From NCBI RefSeq assembly GCF_009870125.1, contig NC_046683.1:49863869-49927868 (forward strand): DNA of 64,000 bases. The letters run 5' to 3'. Source of the stretch: Drosophila pseudoobscura (taxonomy: Eukaryota; Arthropoda; Insecta; Diptera; Drosophilidae). The position numbers and the translations under genes were made by a program. Shown here one piece after another: positions 46,755 to 60,100 of this stretch; position 1 is the stretch's first letter; each line of letters begins with the position of its first letter. The notes beneath the pieces were generated by a model, which saw only the letters and a program-made list of their open reading frames with translations, was not told where the DNA came from and made no database searches.

Positions 46755-49700
46755 CTGCAAAACGTAAGTAAAACTTTATAAATGCCAGGGAAATTTTCAG
46801 GTTTAAATCAAACGCTCGCCGCATATGTAATTAGGCGAGTCACATTGTCAAAGTCATTAAGTCCTGCGGGGGCTGCCTCAACAGCCCATAAGTCGCATCA
46901 TCAACGCCGGTTAACCCTCAATTAAGACAATATTAAGCCCTGGACAGCCAAATGGCAGAATGTTGCCCAGCAGCAACGGCAGCGGCAGCGGCTGCAAAAA
47001 CTATGCACAAAACCATGACTAACGTCTTTGGTTGCGCTTCATTTTGCCAGCCTCGTTTGCCTCGTTTGCCTCGCTTGCCTCGCCCTGTGGCAACATATGT
47101 TGCTCCATCTCCCCCCGACTACCCACCCACCCTACCGTTCTCACAGCCTGTTTTAAACAGGGAATCACCACCCAGCATCCAGCCAGTGCCTAGTCTCAGG
47201 CACGTTCTGCAACTTGCCTCCTTTGTTGCCGCTGCGGTGGTGGCGATGCCGGCGGTGGCGGCGGCGGCGGAATCGGAATAATTTCTACATTTGTTTGATG
47301 ATGGAGCAGATTTTTGGTAGCTGTTTGCAGTTAGAATCATTAACAAAGCTTCTAAGTGGGCACTTAATGTAAGAGCTCTGTTGTACACAAGATCTCAGCG
47401 AATGGCCAATCTGTAGGCAGACTTGGTCGAGATTCAGTGCCTATTTCTGAACGATTTCCATGGCATTTGGAAAATTTAAATAGTAATAAATGTATTTTTC
47501 TCAATTAACCCAAGATGGAAGGCCTTCTTTATGCACTCTTCAGTGCTATACGAAAGCGTAATAACATTTCCCCTCCATGACCATGGCGAAATCAGCGCCG
47601 GGTACAACGGCCCAAAGGTGCAATTAAACCAGATACAGCATAATTTACAACTTCATTTGCACATTTGTGTAATTATTATATGTAACATTATGCGAAATAA
47701 AAATACAATTAATATTTCTTGTGTGCTACATGCCGCAGAGGCAGCACCAGCACCGACACCGACGCCGAAAGAGCCAGACTCGCACTGTGTCTTGGTCCTC
47801 TCGGAAAAACAACAGACAAGCAACAACAACAACAACAACATTAGTTGGCATCATTAAGGCTGCTTTTCATGGTCATTATTTTTTGGTAACATCTGTGTCC
47901 ATGTTGTTACGGGATTTGCCTCTGAGCCATGGGGCAAAAAGGAAAAACGAGCTTGGGGCAAGTAGCAGGCTGCCTCCTCCTGCCTCCTCCTGCCTCCTTC
48001 TTACTTTTTGTCGACATCATAACGAATTGTGTATGCGTCATCTAGCACCCACTAAAGCACAGCATAGTTGGAAATGACAACAGATTGCAGGACTCTGTGG
48101 AGGGCTACAGGAGTTAAAATTTTGACTCACATTTACCCGAGAACCTCTGTTCTCGAATTGTAAGTTTATTTCAATCCATTTCTGTCTTTGTTTAGATTTT
48201 TCTGTGTATTTATTACATTTTAAGTAGCAACGCCCTGGCCTTTGGTTGAAATAAATTTCCAGAAATGGTCTGCACACTTTTATGGCAGCGGAGAACTTAG
48301 AGGCCGCCTTGGCTGGCACAGGTACGGGCACAGGTACAGGCCCTGCCGGAAAGATGGTCAAGAGAAGCAGGATTTATGACAGCCAACATGTCAAAGTCAA
48401 TCAAATATTGTGGCAATCAATTTGACGTGGTCACGTTACGCTTCGATTTCGTATTGGGATTTATTTATTGCGCCAGAAACAGCACACACAACACAAAACA
48501 AGGCAAAAAGGAAAAGGAAAATGTTATAAAACATATTCCATTTTGCCACCACAGCGGGAGGTGCCACAGTCCCATCCCGTCCAGCTGTCCGTCAGGTGGG
48601 CCCCCGAGATAAGGATAAAAAGTGTTATGTAAATTTCGTAGGAATGGACGGGATGGGACGGCACGGTATGTGATGTCAAAAACAAACCTCTTTCCTGATG
48701 TGCGATCCCTCAAAGCGAAATATATGACTCTTTGGCCAAATTGGAAATTTATTTGTTTACGCGTCCTGTGTGCGAGACAGAATGAGCGGCGGTGAGGGGT
48801 AGGGGGTGAGGGGTAGGGATAGGGGGTAAGGGGTGAGAGGTCGGTAGTAGAGGCATACTTAAAAGTCATGAAAATTTACAACATGGCTTCTCTCCGCCGA
48901 TTCCCAATACGAGCGAGTGCCTTTTTGGTAACATCGACCTCTACCTTTTAGTCGTACCTCTCTGATCGGCTGACAAGTTGGCTGTGGCCACGCTCTTTGC
49001 TTTTTTTCCTCCTATTGGTCCACAGAATGTTTTTTTTTTATTTATTTATTTATTTTTTGTAGTTCTGGCTCGTAAATTTTCGACTCGCCCTCGCTCTTTA
49101 TATGGGCCCGGGGTCGGACTCGGGCTCTCCCCGTATTTATGTGAGTTTGTGATTTATTTGATTTTGTATTTTGTAGCCATAAACTTGAAGCCAACCCATC
49201 CCAGGGTTCAGACCATAAAAATGCATTTGGTTTTTACTTTTTCACTATTTTTTCCTCTTTTTCTTGGTTTTTTTTTTTCTCTTCTTTTTTGGTTATTTGA
49301 CTAATTGCTGAGCAATGATGGCGACCGACCCTATAAGTCAGCTTCTTATGGCTCGAATACGGATACTCGTATGTAAATGTCCAGCCCATTCATTAACACA
49401 CAATCACATCCATTAGCCGGGCACAATGGAATTCTTTCTCATCCCGAAAATCCCGAAAATCAATTAGACACTCTATTTCAAAGTTCTGTCATAAGGTTTT
49501 ATGAACTGCCGCCCCATTGTCAGCTTGTTGGGCTGTCAGGTTTCGTCAGATATCGGCCATTGAATGTCGTTGCCAAACTGTCACTTCTGACAGCCGCCTG
49601 GAATTGGATTTGGTCTATAAGCTTTCATTATTCTGGTGCTAATTATGCGGCCCGCTTCCACGGCTCATAAAAAGACATTTTAACAATAATAAAATCTTGT

Positions 49701-52700
49701 TTCCATCTATAACAAATAGCACTTTGCCAGCGATGTTTTATGGCAGTCGAAAAAATGATAATTTCTTGAAAATGTTTCGATTCGGTAAGAGATGGATCTC
49801 CAAATACGTTCTAGATGGTTAGGAATCCATTACGAAGTTCCTTCGAGTAGTAGCTCATATGGGACATATATTTATGGCGTACATATCTCCTAGCTTTCTA
49901 TACACTACTGGCCAAAAAAATACGTACATCGGTATAAATATAAATCATAAGAAAAAAGTGGAAAAATGTTGATACGCTTTCGATTCTTAGAATTGCTGTG
50001 CTTATTATTTTGGCCAGCCCTTGTTTATATTTTTAAGGTTTAATCGATCATAGAATATATATTTGAAAAATGCTTATGAGAAAAGTTGTATAAGCAAGAA
50101 AGCCCATAAGCAAGTACCTATTATTTTGGCCAGTAGTGTAAGTATATCTTCCAGCCCAATTACACTGGTTTAACCAATGGGAATACGACCCTCCTAGCTC
50201 ATTTAATTAATTCCCCAAATGTGTCCGAAGGTTTTAGCAAATTACACCAAGGGGGCCCGGCCCGGCCCGGCCCCGCCCCCTCCCGATTTACATTATCCAC
50301 CTACCATTGGCAAAACAATAACAATCCAAAGCAGAGTGTTTACATACATGGACTGTGCAATCAGAGGATCCATAATGCCATTACATTTATGCAAAGCGAC
50401 AACGGGGGTCGGGTCTGGGTCTGGGTCTGGGTCTGTCCTGGGCTTGGGCATGGGTAAAAATCACGAAAAAGCTATAACAACAAAACATGCAATAATTTTA
50501 TTGCACGAAATGGAGCTAACTATGCCAGGGAATCTGGTATCTGGTATCTGGAATCTCTTCCCACACATGGAACGTCATTAATAATGGCCACAGACGCTAT
50601 AACTCACTCGGGGAGTGGCGGAGTGGCGGTGAGAGGAGTGCGGCGTGCGGCCCGAATCGGATGTCTCGCTCTCATAAGAGCGTACAAAATGGCGACCATT
50701 TGCATTAAATGATTGCTAAAACGAAGGACCAAAGGACTCTCGCTCCCTGTGTGGGTGTGTGTGTGTCCAAAAACGGTTTTAATTATGATAACAGCGCAAT
50801 TATTCTTGTCAAGATCATTTGGCCAAGAGCCCGCACACACACACACGCGACACACACACAGATACAGGGTGTCCGTCCAGCCTGCTTTGCATGTTGGGTG
50901 GCTCGTGAGTGTGTCTGTCATAATTTGGCTGCGTGTGTGCCTGCCTGTGGGCGGCTCCTGGCTACCGGCTCCCGGCTCCCGGCTCCCGGCTGTTGTCCAG
51001 CTCTGGCTTTTTGTTTGTCAATTTGCATACTATCATCGTCATGGCTGTTTTTCATCTGGCTCTGTCCTACGGCTCCCTCAGAGCCACACATGCACGCACA
51101 CTAATTGAATATGTATGAAGCTGGGCAGCCTCGACGTTTGCCTGCTGTCCCTGTCCCTGGCCCTGTCCCATCTGCACTCTGTTCCATCCCGGGTCCAGAA
51201 TTTAATTTACACTCACCCAAAAGTCATGCAGTCATTTGGCATGTCTATCAGAGAGACGAGACGAGACGAGACGAGACCAGGGGACAGGTCTAGGACCGCG
51301 CCCAGAGCACAGCAGACCAGATGGGGGTCAGAGTCAACCCAATCCTGCAGTTTCGATTCATCTCTCTGTCTCTCTGTCCATTTGTTCTCGTCATCAGCGC
51401 AGCGCGTACTCTGCCCCTCTCTCTCTCTCCCTCTGATATCTGCTTAGTCTTAGCACAAAATGACGCATATTTAGCTGCAGCTCAAGCCATCAATCCTGAA
51501 TGTTCATCTATCCATCTCTATCTCTATCTCTCTCTCTCTGCCTTTATGCCTTTATGCCTTTCTGCCCTCTTTCCTCACGCTTTTCTTCTGTGTCTATCTC
51601 TGTCTGTCCTGTGCCTCATTCTTTGGCAATTAATCATTTTCCCTCATCATAAACGTGATTTCTTTTCCACTCTCAACTCCAGATACTGATTTGTGGCACA
51701 GTTGTGTTTGTTGCGTGTGTGTCTGTGTCTGTCTGTGTGTGGTGCAAGCAAACGGGGGGATGTTGCAACTGTCGCACAAACGAGGCAATCATGTCATTCT
51801 AATGAGGTAATCTGATCAGGTTTCTTCCTTGGGAAGGATTTCTCAATTGAAATTTCATATTTATCATGGATATTTTGGAATATTTTCTTACGTTTTCCCC
51901 TTCGAGAGACCTCTCCTTCGAGACTCCCCTCATTAAGAGCGGGCAACCCCGTTCAGCGACTCCTTGTCCTCCCACCTCTTAAACCCCACCGCAAACCAAT
52001 TAACCTGCGCCGGCTTACAACTAATTCAAAATTACAATCCCAAAGAGGGGAGACCGAAAATGTAGATACTCAGATACTGTATCTCCCCCCCACCCCCCAC
52101 CCCCCAGGCGGCAGACGCGACTCGGGTGTGGCAAAACCACGGGCTACAGACAATGACACGTGCGTTTCGATGGGTCCGGATTACGGCAAAAGTTGATGAC
52201 AACAAATTTGACGACACAAAGGATTTATTTGTTGATAACATTTCCTTCCTTCCTTCCTTCTTTTTTTGGGCTGTTGGGATGTTGGGTGGAAAAAGGCAAC
52301 TTTAAAATGGTGTTTTATGGGGTGTTGGTGGATCGGTGGATGCACTAAGTCCTTGGGGCCCTAGGCCCAGGGTTGCGTGGCCCATTGGCGCCATTTTGTG
52401 TGCTCGGCGTAAGGCCAAAAAAAAAATCCACGAGATTTGGCTTTCAATAAAAATGCAAATTTGTCAGAGAAAAGACAGGGCGAACAAAATGTGAGTCTAC
52501 CTTTTTTGGGCCTCATCCGCCATTTTATGGGCTTTTAATTTGCATACAGACAGTGAGGGCTTCGGTCCGAGGTCCGAAGTCCGAGGTCCGAGTGAGTGAG
52601 TTTGAGCGTTGGATGTGCTTACCTTAACCTGCGACTCGGACATTCCCAGGGCATACGCGAGCTTGGCACGCTCTGGTCCAGCCAGATATTTCGTCTGCTC

Positions 52701-55700
52701 GAATGTCTTTTCCAGGGCGAAGATCTGCTGGCCACTGAATGTTGGGCGGGTGTGTTTCTTCTTGCCATCCTTGTCGTTCGATGGATGATGCTGATGCGAC
52801 TGCGATAGATTGGCGGACACTGCAACAAAAAAACAAAAAACAAAGAAGGGAAATCGAATTCGTTCCGATTATTCCGTTTTGCATTTGATTCTCGAACGCT
52901 GTCCGTTCCTCTTGGAATTTTAAATTGAATATTTATGGTGGCCCGCGAAAACTTTTCAAATCTCACAAATTCCAACATTTTAGTACCTTGTTTACAGGCG
53001 TTTCCCCCCCCCCTCAGTTTGCCAGCATTTAATGTTAATTATGAATTCTTAAATAATGTCGCCCCAAAAATATGACAAAGGAGGACAAAGTTGGCATCGC
53101 ATCCTGCGGATGGTGGATGGCAAACGATTTCGGTGTTGTGGCACGAAAGTTTTGTGACATTTATTAATTGTTTACGAGGCGACAGCTGCTAATTTGGGCA
53201 TAAAGTTTTTGAGTATAGCCCGCAGAAAGGTGTTTGGGGATGGTGTGGTGTCCATTAAATACAAGTAGAAGTCCAATATTTATTTACAGCTAAAAACGCA
53301 TTATAAAAGCTATATAATTTTCTTTGGAACTTTGCTATGTCTTTGAAGTTTAATTTGTATTTTATTTATACTTTTAAACAGTCTTTGAATAGTCGTAGGA
53401 GCAGTAGAAGAATACTCTTTTAAATTTACAAGGGCTGTTTAATTTTCCGTCTGCTAAATGATAGGGCAACACTGTTTTCTGTCAAAAGGCATCTTTCAGC
53501 AGATTTCTGTCAAAATTTGAGGAACCTGCGGCACTTAGTTTGTGTTTGACAGCCATTGATAGCGGGCTTCCAAGTAATTTGAAGGGAGGAAGAGAGGCTT
53601 CCTTGGCCCTAAAAAAGTGGACACTAACGTACTCCTATATATAGTTTTATCTTTGAAGGATTTGTGCTCCATTGTAATGTTCTATCTCGTAAAATGTGTC
53701 CCAAGCAAATAATAATTGCACACTAATTACAATTTGGACACAAAATATATATTCAAAAAAGTGCAAAGCAAAAAAAAAAAAAAAAAAATCCCTATGCACA
53801 CGTTTACACAATTAACAAACCGAAATTGACCGCAGCAATTTATGGGACAGGCCAGCATGGGGACCGAAACTTTTGCCGTTCCGTTGATGGTCGACGGAGG
53901 GTCGGCCTCTCGGAGCCTTCATTAAAATCAATTAGCAAAAGCGACGACGACGACGAGAGGCCAATAAAAGCAGGCCAGGCCAGGCCAAGTGGTCCAAAAA
54001 CAAAACGCCCACCCAAGCGGCCACGCCCCTGTCGGAGGTGAACCGGGGGAAAGGGGGGGGCGGGAATGTACGTGCCCTGTTGGCTCGTAAAGTCAGTCAA
54101 GTGGACATGGTCGGTGGGTGGTCATAAAATTAAACGGAAGCCATGGGAATGGGAAGGAGATGGGTGTGGGAGTGGGAGTGAAGGGGGTGGGAGGTGGTGG
54201 GTGTTGGGCCTATGGCAGGGCTGCCAGGGCTGGCAGGGTTGCCAGGGTGTCTGTGCATGTGTCCTTTCAATTAATGTCACCCCATTATTAAATGATCCCT
54301 AATTATGTGAAATGATTTAACTAAATATGCACAAGGGCAAAAAGGGAAATGAGGTTGGCAAAAGGTAAAGCCACAGACAGCCGTTGCCCTCGAAAGGGGG
54401 GTGGCTGGGCTGCCTTTTTCTAGCTCGGGCTCGGTCTCGGGCACGGGCTTGGGTCGAAACTTTGAGTCCCTTTATGATACTTTGGTGCCATTTGTGCAAA
54501 ATTATTAATTTAAATGGTTATTTCTAACAGCTTTCATACAGATAAGGATATCTTTTTCTGGGTTATGGGCGCCAACTAGAACAAGAAAGGATTGCAATTA
54601 AACTGTGTACTGAAGGTGTAGGGAAATGGCTTTTCGGAGGGGTTCACAGAGAATTCTTTCGTGTATTTCACAAACCATCTTTCGCACAGCTTTCATCAGC
54701 ATTTCCTCTGGAATTCTGGAATTGCTCTCATTTGATTGCAATGTTCGAAATATTGAAAGCGAAATCCCTGCCAAATTTGTGGCATTCAATTTATAAGGTT
54801 TTTTTTTGTTGTTTCACAGACAATTCTGGAGCTTAACAAGAGTTGTCAATAAAGGGGGACCCCGTCAGCGGGAGGGACCGGGCTTCGGGGGGGTAACAAG
54901 CATAATCCCTGGCAAGAAAAATTGTAGCAGTGATAATTTTTGTATTCTCTATAGTCTCTGTAGCGGGCCCTGCTCTCGGCTGGCTTGGCGGTTGGCAGCT
55001 GCGTCCCTGCAAAGGACCCTCATAAATAACCGACAAATATGAAGCGTTTATTTGCTCATGTCACGGCCCTCAAACGCATTGCAATGAAATGGATCTGCCC
55101 TCCCCCTCCTCCCCTCCTCCAGTCCTCCCCTCCCGTCCTCCTGGCCACCCTCGACACCATTCTTCCACCGAGTCAGCGGCAGTTGTCTATAATCGCATAA
55201 GTCACCCTGTTGGCATCGCTGCATTTGCACTTTTTCCTGCCTTTCTGCCTTCCTGGCTTCCTGCCTTCATCCTTCAGCCTCCTGCCAAATCCTCGTTTTT
55301 TGTTTTTGTATTCTTTCCACTGCCACGTTTTTTTTCCGCTTTCTGTTTCATTTTCTTTCACTCGCAATAATTTTTTATGGCGTTAATATTTTTTGGACAT
55401 TTTTTGTTCCGCCTCTGTTTTAGGAGGCGGAGGCTGGTGGGCGTGTGCTGTTTTGTGTAAATGTTTCCGTTATTGAAAATATTAAAAAGTCATTTATTAT
55501 CGGGTGTGAAGGGGAAGATCCAGGGGGGGCTGGCAGGGGGGTGGAGTGTGTCTGGCCTTCCGCGAGACAGTTGTTAAAACCAAATGTTGATAGACAGGCG
55601 ATTATCGAGGGGAATAATGGACAAGTGGCTGAATTGATTTTTGAGACTGAATATTAAAATAGTATTTCTGTTTCAAAATGTAAAAAAAAAAAAGAAAAAC

Positions 55701-57144
55701 TTTAATTAGAAAGCAGCCAAATCGGAAGTTCAGGCGGGGGACACGATTGTGCCACAATCTTGTAAGATCTTAATCACAATCTGGTTTCTGGTTGTGCGGA
55801 AGCCAAGCCCCCCCCCCCCCCCTCTCCCCCTGACAGCCGCCTGCCACTAATCCGCATCTTTTTATATACATACCTCCTACCTGGTTGCCCCTGCCTCTGC
55901 CCCTGCCCCTGCCTCTGCCCCTGCCTCTGCCTCTGGCCTCATTAAGTGCCACTGTTGCCGTCCCTGTCTCTGTGCATTGTTTTATGGCCTGTTTTATGCC
56001 CGATTATATGCTTAAAGCACAAGTTTCGCCTGGGCGGGGGGGAAGGTGGAGCGGGGAGGGCTGACACACAAAATGCCACTTGAATTTTAATTAAACGCAA
56101 CAGCAACAGCTAGAGAGGCTCGTGCTGTCTCCCTCTCGCTGTCTTCATTAAGCTTAATGAATTGTGTCAAATGCTGGATGCGGTTTCTGTTGCCGGCTCG
56201 CTCTCTGAATTAATGGCTCGCTTTTTTCCCCTTTTTCCCCTTTTTTTGCTGTATTTACTTTTTATGTTAAAGTTAATTATTTCATTAGCAGAATGTGGTT
56301 GTCTCGCTTTATTTTATTCCCTTTTTTTTGTTTTTGGGTCGACTAAACACACATGTGAGGCAATTTGATTTCATGGCATTCAATTCATACTTAATTAATC
56401 GAAAATAATCATTGTTTATTGTTGAAAACATGGCTTTATCAAATCTTTTCTCAAACAAGCCCTGTGAAAAATCAATATTTTATAGATAGCTATCCCTGAA
56501 TCGCACAACCCGCAATAACAGGCCATAAAATAAAATTTGAAAAACATGTTTCAATTGTCAGTTGCTGTTGCTCATTGTTTCCACATCATTTCTCGGTTTC
56601 GCTTAACTTTGGCCGCCGTAAAACATTCTCATATTTCCGCATATTTACATGAATATCTATCCATTCACTTTCGTATATGTATATACATATTTATTTATTT
56701 TTACTCGAATATAAACATACATATATTTATGGTAAACGCGATGCGACAGCTGTTGGCCCAGACGCCGCAGCAAGGAGGCAACCAACTTTTTAGCCCGAAA
56801 GCAATGTTAAAGCGGAATGGATTTCTCTACCATAAATACATACAAATGTATGTCTGTATATACGAGCAGAAGAGGTCTATATGTATATAGGGAGATAAGG
56901 GCAGACCCAGACGCTGGGAGAATATGTTGCCACATTATTATCTAGACGTAGGCGAAGAAGACGCAGCGGTGGCAGGTCCAAGGGTTGGTTCTTGGTGTGT
57001 TTTGTTTTTTTTTTTTATCCTGAAACGGGGACAGGCCCCAAATAAATGTGTGTGTGTGTGTGTGTCTATGTGCTTGTAGGCTGTCATGTTAACAAGGCTA
57101 AAAGAGAGCGCTTTCCGTAGTGCCTATGTGTGCGTGTGCGCACA

Positions 57145-57179
<35 letters not shown>

Positions 57180-60100
57180 GCCGTAGTTCCCTTCGCTCAA
57201 AAGAGTGCTCTGGTTTTTTTTTCCCCCGTGCTTTTCAACACATTTTATTTGTTATTAATAATGCAATTGCATTTGATTAGCTGATTTCGTATGCGGGCAG
57301 AGAATATTCTCTAACTGGCATTATTTACTCTTTGATTATGCCGGGAATTTTTCATTCAACAGACCATGCCACACCACACCATGCCACGCCACGCCACGGC
57401 ACGGCACCTGTTTAATGATATCATGTGATTATTATTATTAATATTTGCCTGGCAATTCATTAATGGCAATTTATTGGCTTTGAAAGCCCAATTGAAAGGG
57501 GATTAAGTTTGCTGATAGTGGTCTTGGTTCTCTCTGTTTATCAGTTCAGTTTATCAGCTATCAAACCATAGGATAGGTTAGTTATCGCTGGCCACAGAGA
57601 GATTAATCATGGGGGTCATCAAAAATATATGAACCGATTTCTTACAGATGGATCTAAACTCGCTGGAACGGCTTAAGGAGTGGATCACATTGATCTATTT
57701 CCAATTTCCTTCCACTTTGCGACTCCCTCATTTACAGCTTAGAGCTGGCTGGAGTACGGCTCCTCTCCAGTAGGGCTTTCTGCTCTGTTTAGCAAATCAA
57801 TTAAATCAATATTTGCTTAGTGGTGGCCACAGAGCTACCAAACGCTTGAAAATTCCTCGACACCTAACGACACGACACGACACACTTCAGAAATCAAATC
57901 AAACACAAGACAAACATGGGCACAGCACACAGCCACATATCTGTGCCTCAGCTATAGGAAAATTGTGAACGATTTCCGACTTTGGGCCAAGGCATTTTGT
58001 GCCCCGTCATGGACGCAATTAAAAGCCAAACAGCAGCAGTAGCCCATAGCCCACTAAATCAAATCAATTGCCAATGCGAACCAGATGTTGATGCTGATGC
58101 GGGAGCGGGAGACTTTAAACAAATAAACAATTGGGAAAAGAAAAACGAGTTTCGAGATGGTGCCACATTACTTAATGAGCTTAGGGTCTCAGGAAGGGAG
58201 AGACAGACAGGGACAGAGAGAGAGATGGCTCCTATAAATAGATATAATAATGAAGTAACCAGATCAGAAATCAGAAACCAGAGACCAGATCGAAAGCGAG
58301 CCAGTAAATTAATATTTCATATGTCGAGCCATCCCATCCGATCTCTTGCCATCTCTTCCCATCATCATCATCATTATCGACTTTTGTGTGGAGTCATGGC
58401 GAGAGCTCTCTGAACTCTCTGATCGTGTTAAAGTGATTCCTCAACACTTATTAATGAGCTGGACAATGGTAGCCTTTGCCTGGGCCTTTGCCTGGGCCTC
58501 GAGCAGAACTGCAACTGTAAGCTCAGCCTCGTCTTGCCCCCTGCTCGCTGTAAATCATATTGGTAATCACTTGAGAAGCCCTCGCCTGATCACCACGATC
58601 ATTAGGGGGCCATTCGCTTCGCTTTGTTAACGGTTTCGGGTTTGGTATCGGTTTCCCCTCCCAACAGGAAGTCGGAACCCATCGCCGCAACGGGGTGTGC
58701 CCGTTGACAGTCCGCGGACAATCGTAACCAAATTACGCGCTCTATTCAGTGTGGCCTGATTACCGATCGATCGATAGATTTGTGCAAATTAGAGGCTTTC
58801 TGTGGTAGGTACTCACTCGTATTGGATAGACGCTCTCGCCACGCTATCGGATTGGCCACCAGGCCCTGCAGTCCCGGCCAGTACAGGTGAGTGCGGTCCA
58901 CAATGTGTCCGGCATGGGTCTTCAGCGGCGCTCCCTGGCTCTGCGACAGATACTGGGCCATGCCCGCGGCAGCGGCCGCAATCGAGAAGCGGGGTATGCC
59001 AGCTGTAGAGAGGAGGGGGAGTCAAGTTATAATAAAATGCATTTCTTCTCCATTGATAAGCTATTATATGGGATACCTTCGGCTGAAATACTGCTGAGTA
59101 GTGTCTAAGATTCCGTCACTCATCATCGGTTATGTAATCGCTGGCAAATACCTCCCCCATTAACTAATCCCCCGAAAAGATTATTTCTGCTCGACTCGTT
59201 CTCGTTCGGGGCTGCCCAAAAATGTTTTCTGCCCACTCATGCCTCACTCATTCGCCAATACAATGAGAAAATTTGTTCGGATTAATTAAAAGCCATTAAA
59301 TAATTTGTCATAAACAGAATGAGAAGCGTTTTGTTTGCCTGTTTTGCTTGCTTGCTGGCCAAATCACATAAACGCCCTCGTTAAAAATAATTAAAAATTT
59401 GATGGCAAATTGTCGGCACCCTGTCTCCTGACCGCCGCTGTCACGGCTCCACATTTGACTGTCAAAAAAATCACTCGAAAAGAGAAAGAAAATTCCAAAA
59501 ATTCAAAAATCATTTTATGGAAACGACAACGTCACACGTCACCCGCCCCGACCCCCCTGCCCCCCGTCGACCCCATTCACCGCTATGGACGCACGTTTTT
59601 CATGTGTCATTTTGATTTAATTACAAACAATTTGACAACTAATTGCTGCAACATTTAAGTTAAAACGCGTATCTCATTACGTTTTGTGGCAATTTCGCAA
59701 TCGGATATTATGACCATTTCGGATCGCATAGAAATTGCTGTGCTCAATATCTAAAATTGCCCCTGATTATGTATGTATGCAGGGTATTCGGGGCAGGGCG
59801 GGGCGCGGGCGGGCCGCGGGGCAATGACAGGGGCCTGGGGCTTCGTTTTATTGAATCACATGGAATCATGCCAAACCGGATTCGCAAAACAAATTTTTAG
59901 CGCTCTTTTTTTGTTGTTTGTTTGCGAAACCCGTTTTTGCAGCATTTAAAATATATTATTTTATCTTTTTTTTTTTTCGTGGGCGTGGAGCATGCATAAT
60001 GCGAGTATCTATTGAAGTACAGGTCTAAATGTTGCACAATGATTGGGTTAATCGAAATTAGGTCTGAGGGGGCAGATCTCTTCGAGTGCACCTACGAGAT

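Larger units (their letters stand above)
52820..58816 (-). other. HGTX intron 2 (6.0 kb)
   Basis: No gene is seen. Contents: CCTCC and CCTGCCTCTG repeats (55097-55135, 55885-55937), long C run 55809-55822, A run 53770-53787, TG and CA microsatellites facing each other (57045-57066, 57145-57173), CCACR repeats at 57366-57405. Many short AT-rich conserved-looking patches could be enhancers, but nothing in the sequence alone proves it. Confidence 0.65.

Noticed and set aside
47721..48077. Frame with Gln/Arg/Thr repeats
   Set aside because: Derived from CAA/CAC trinucleotide repeats inside HGTX intron 3.
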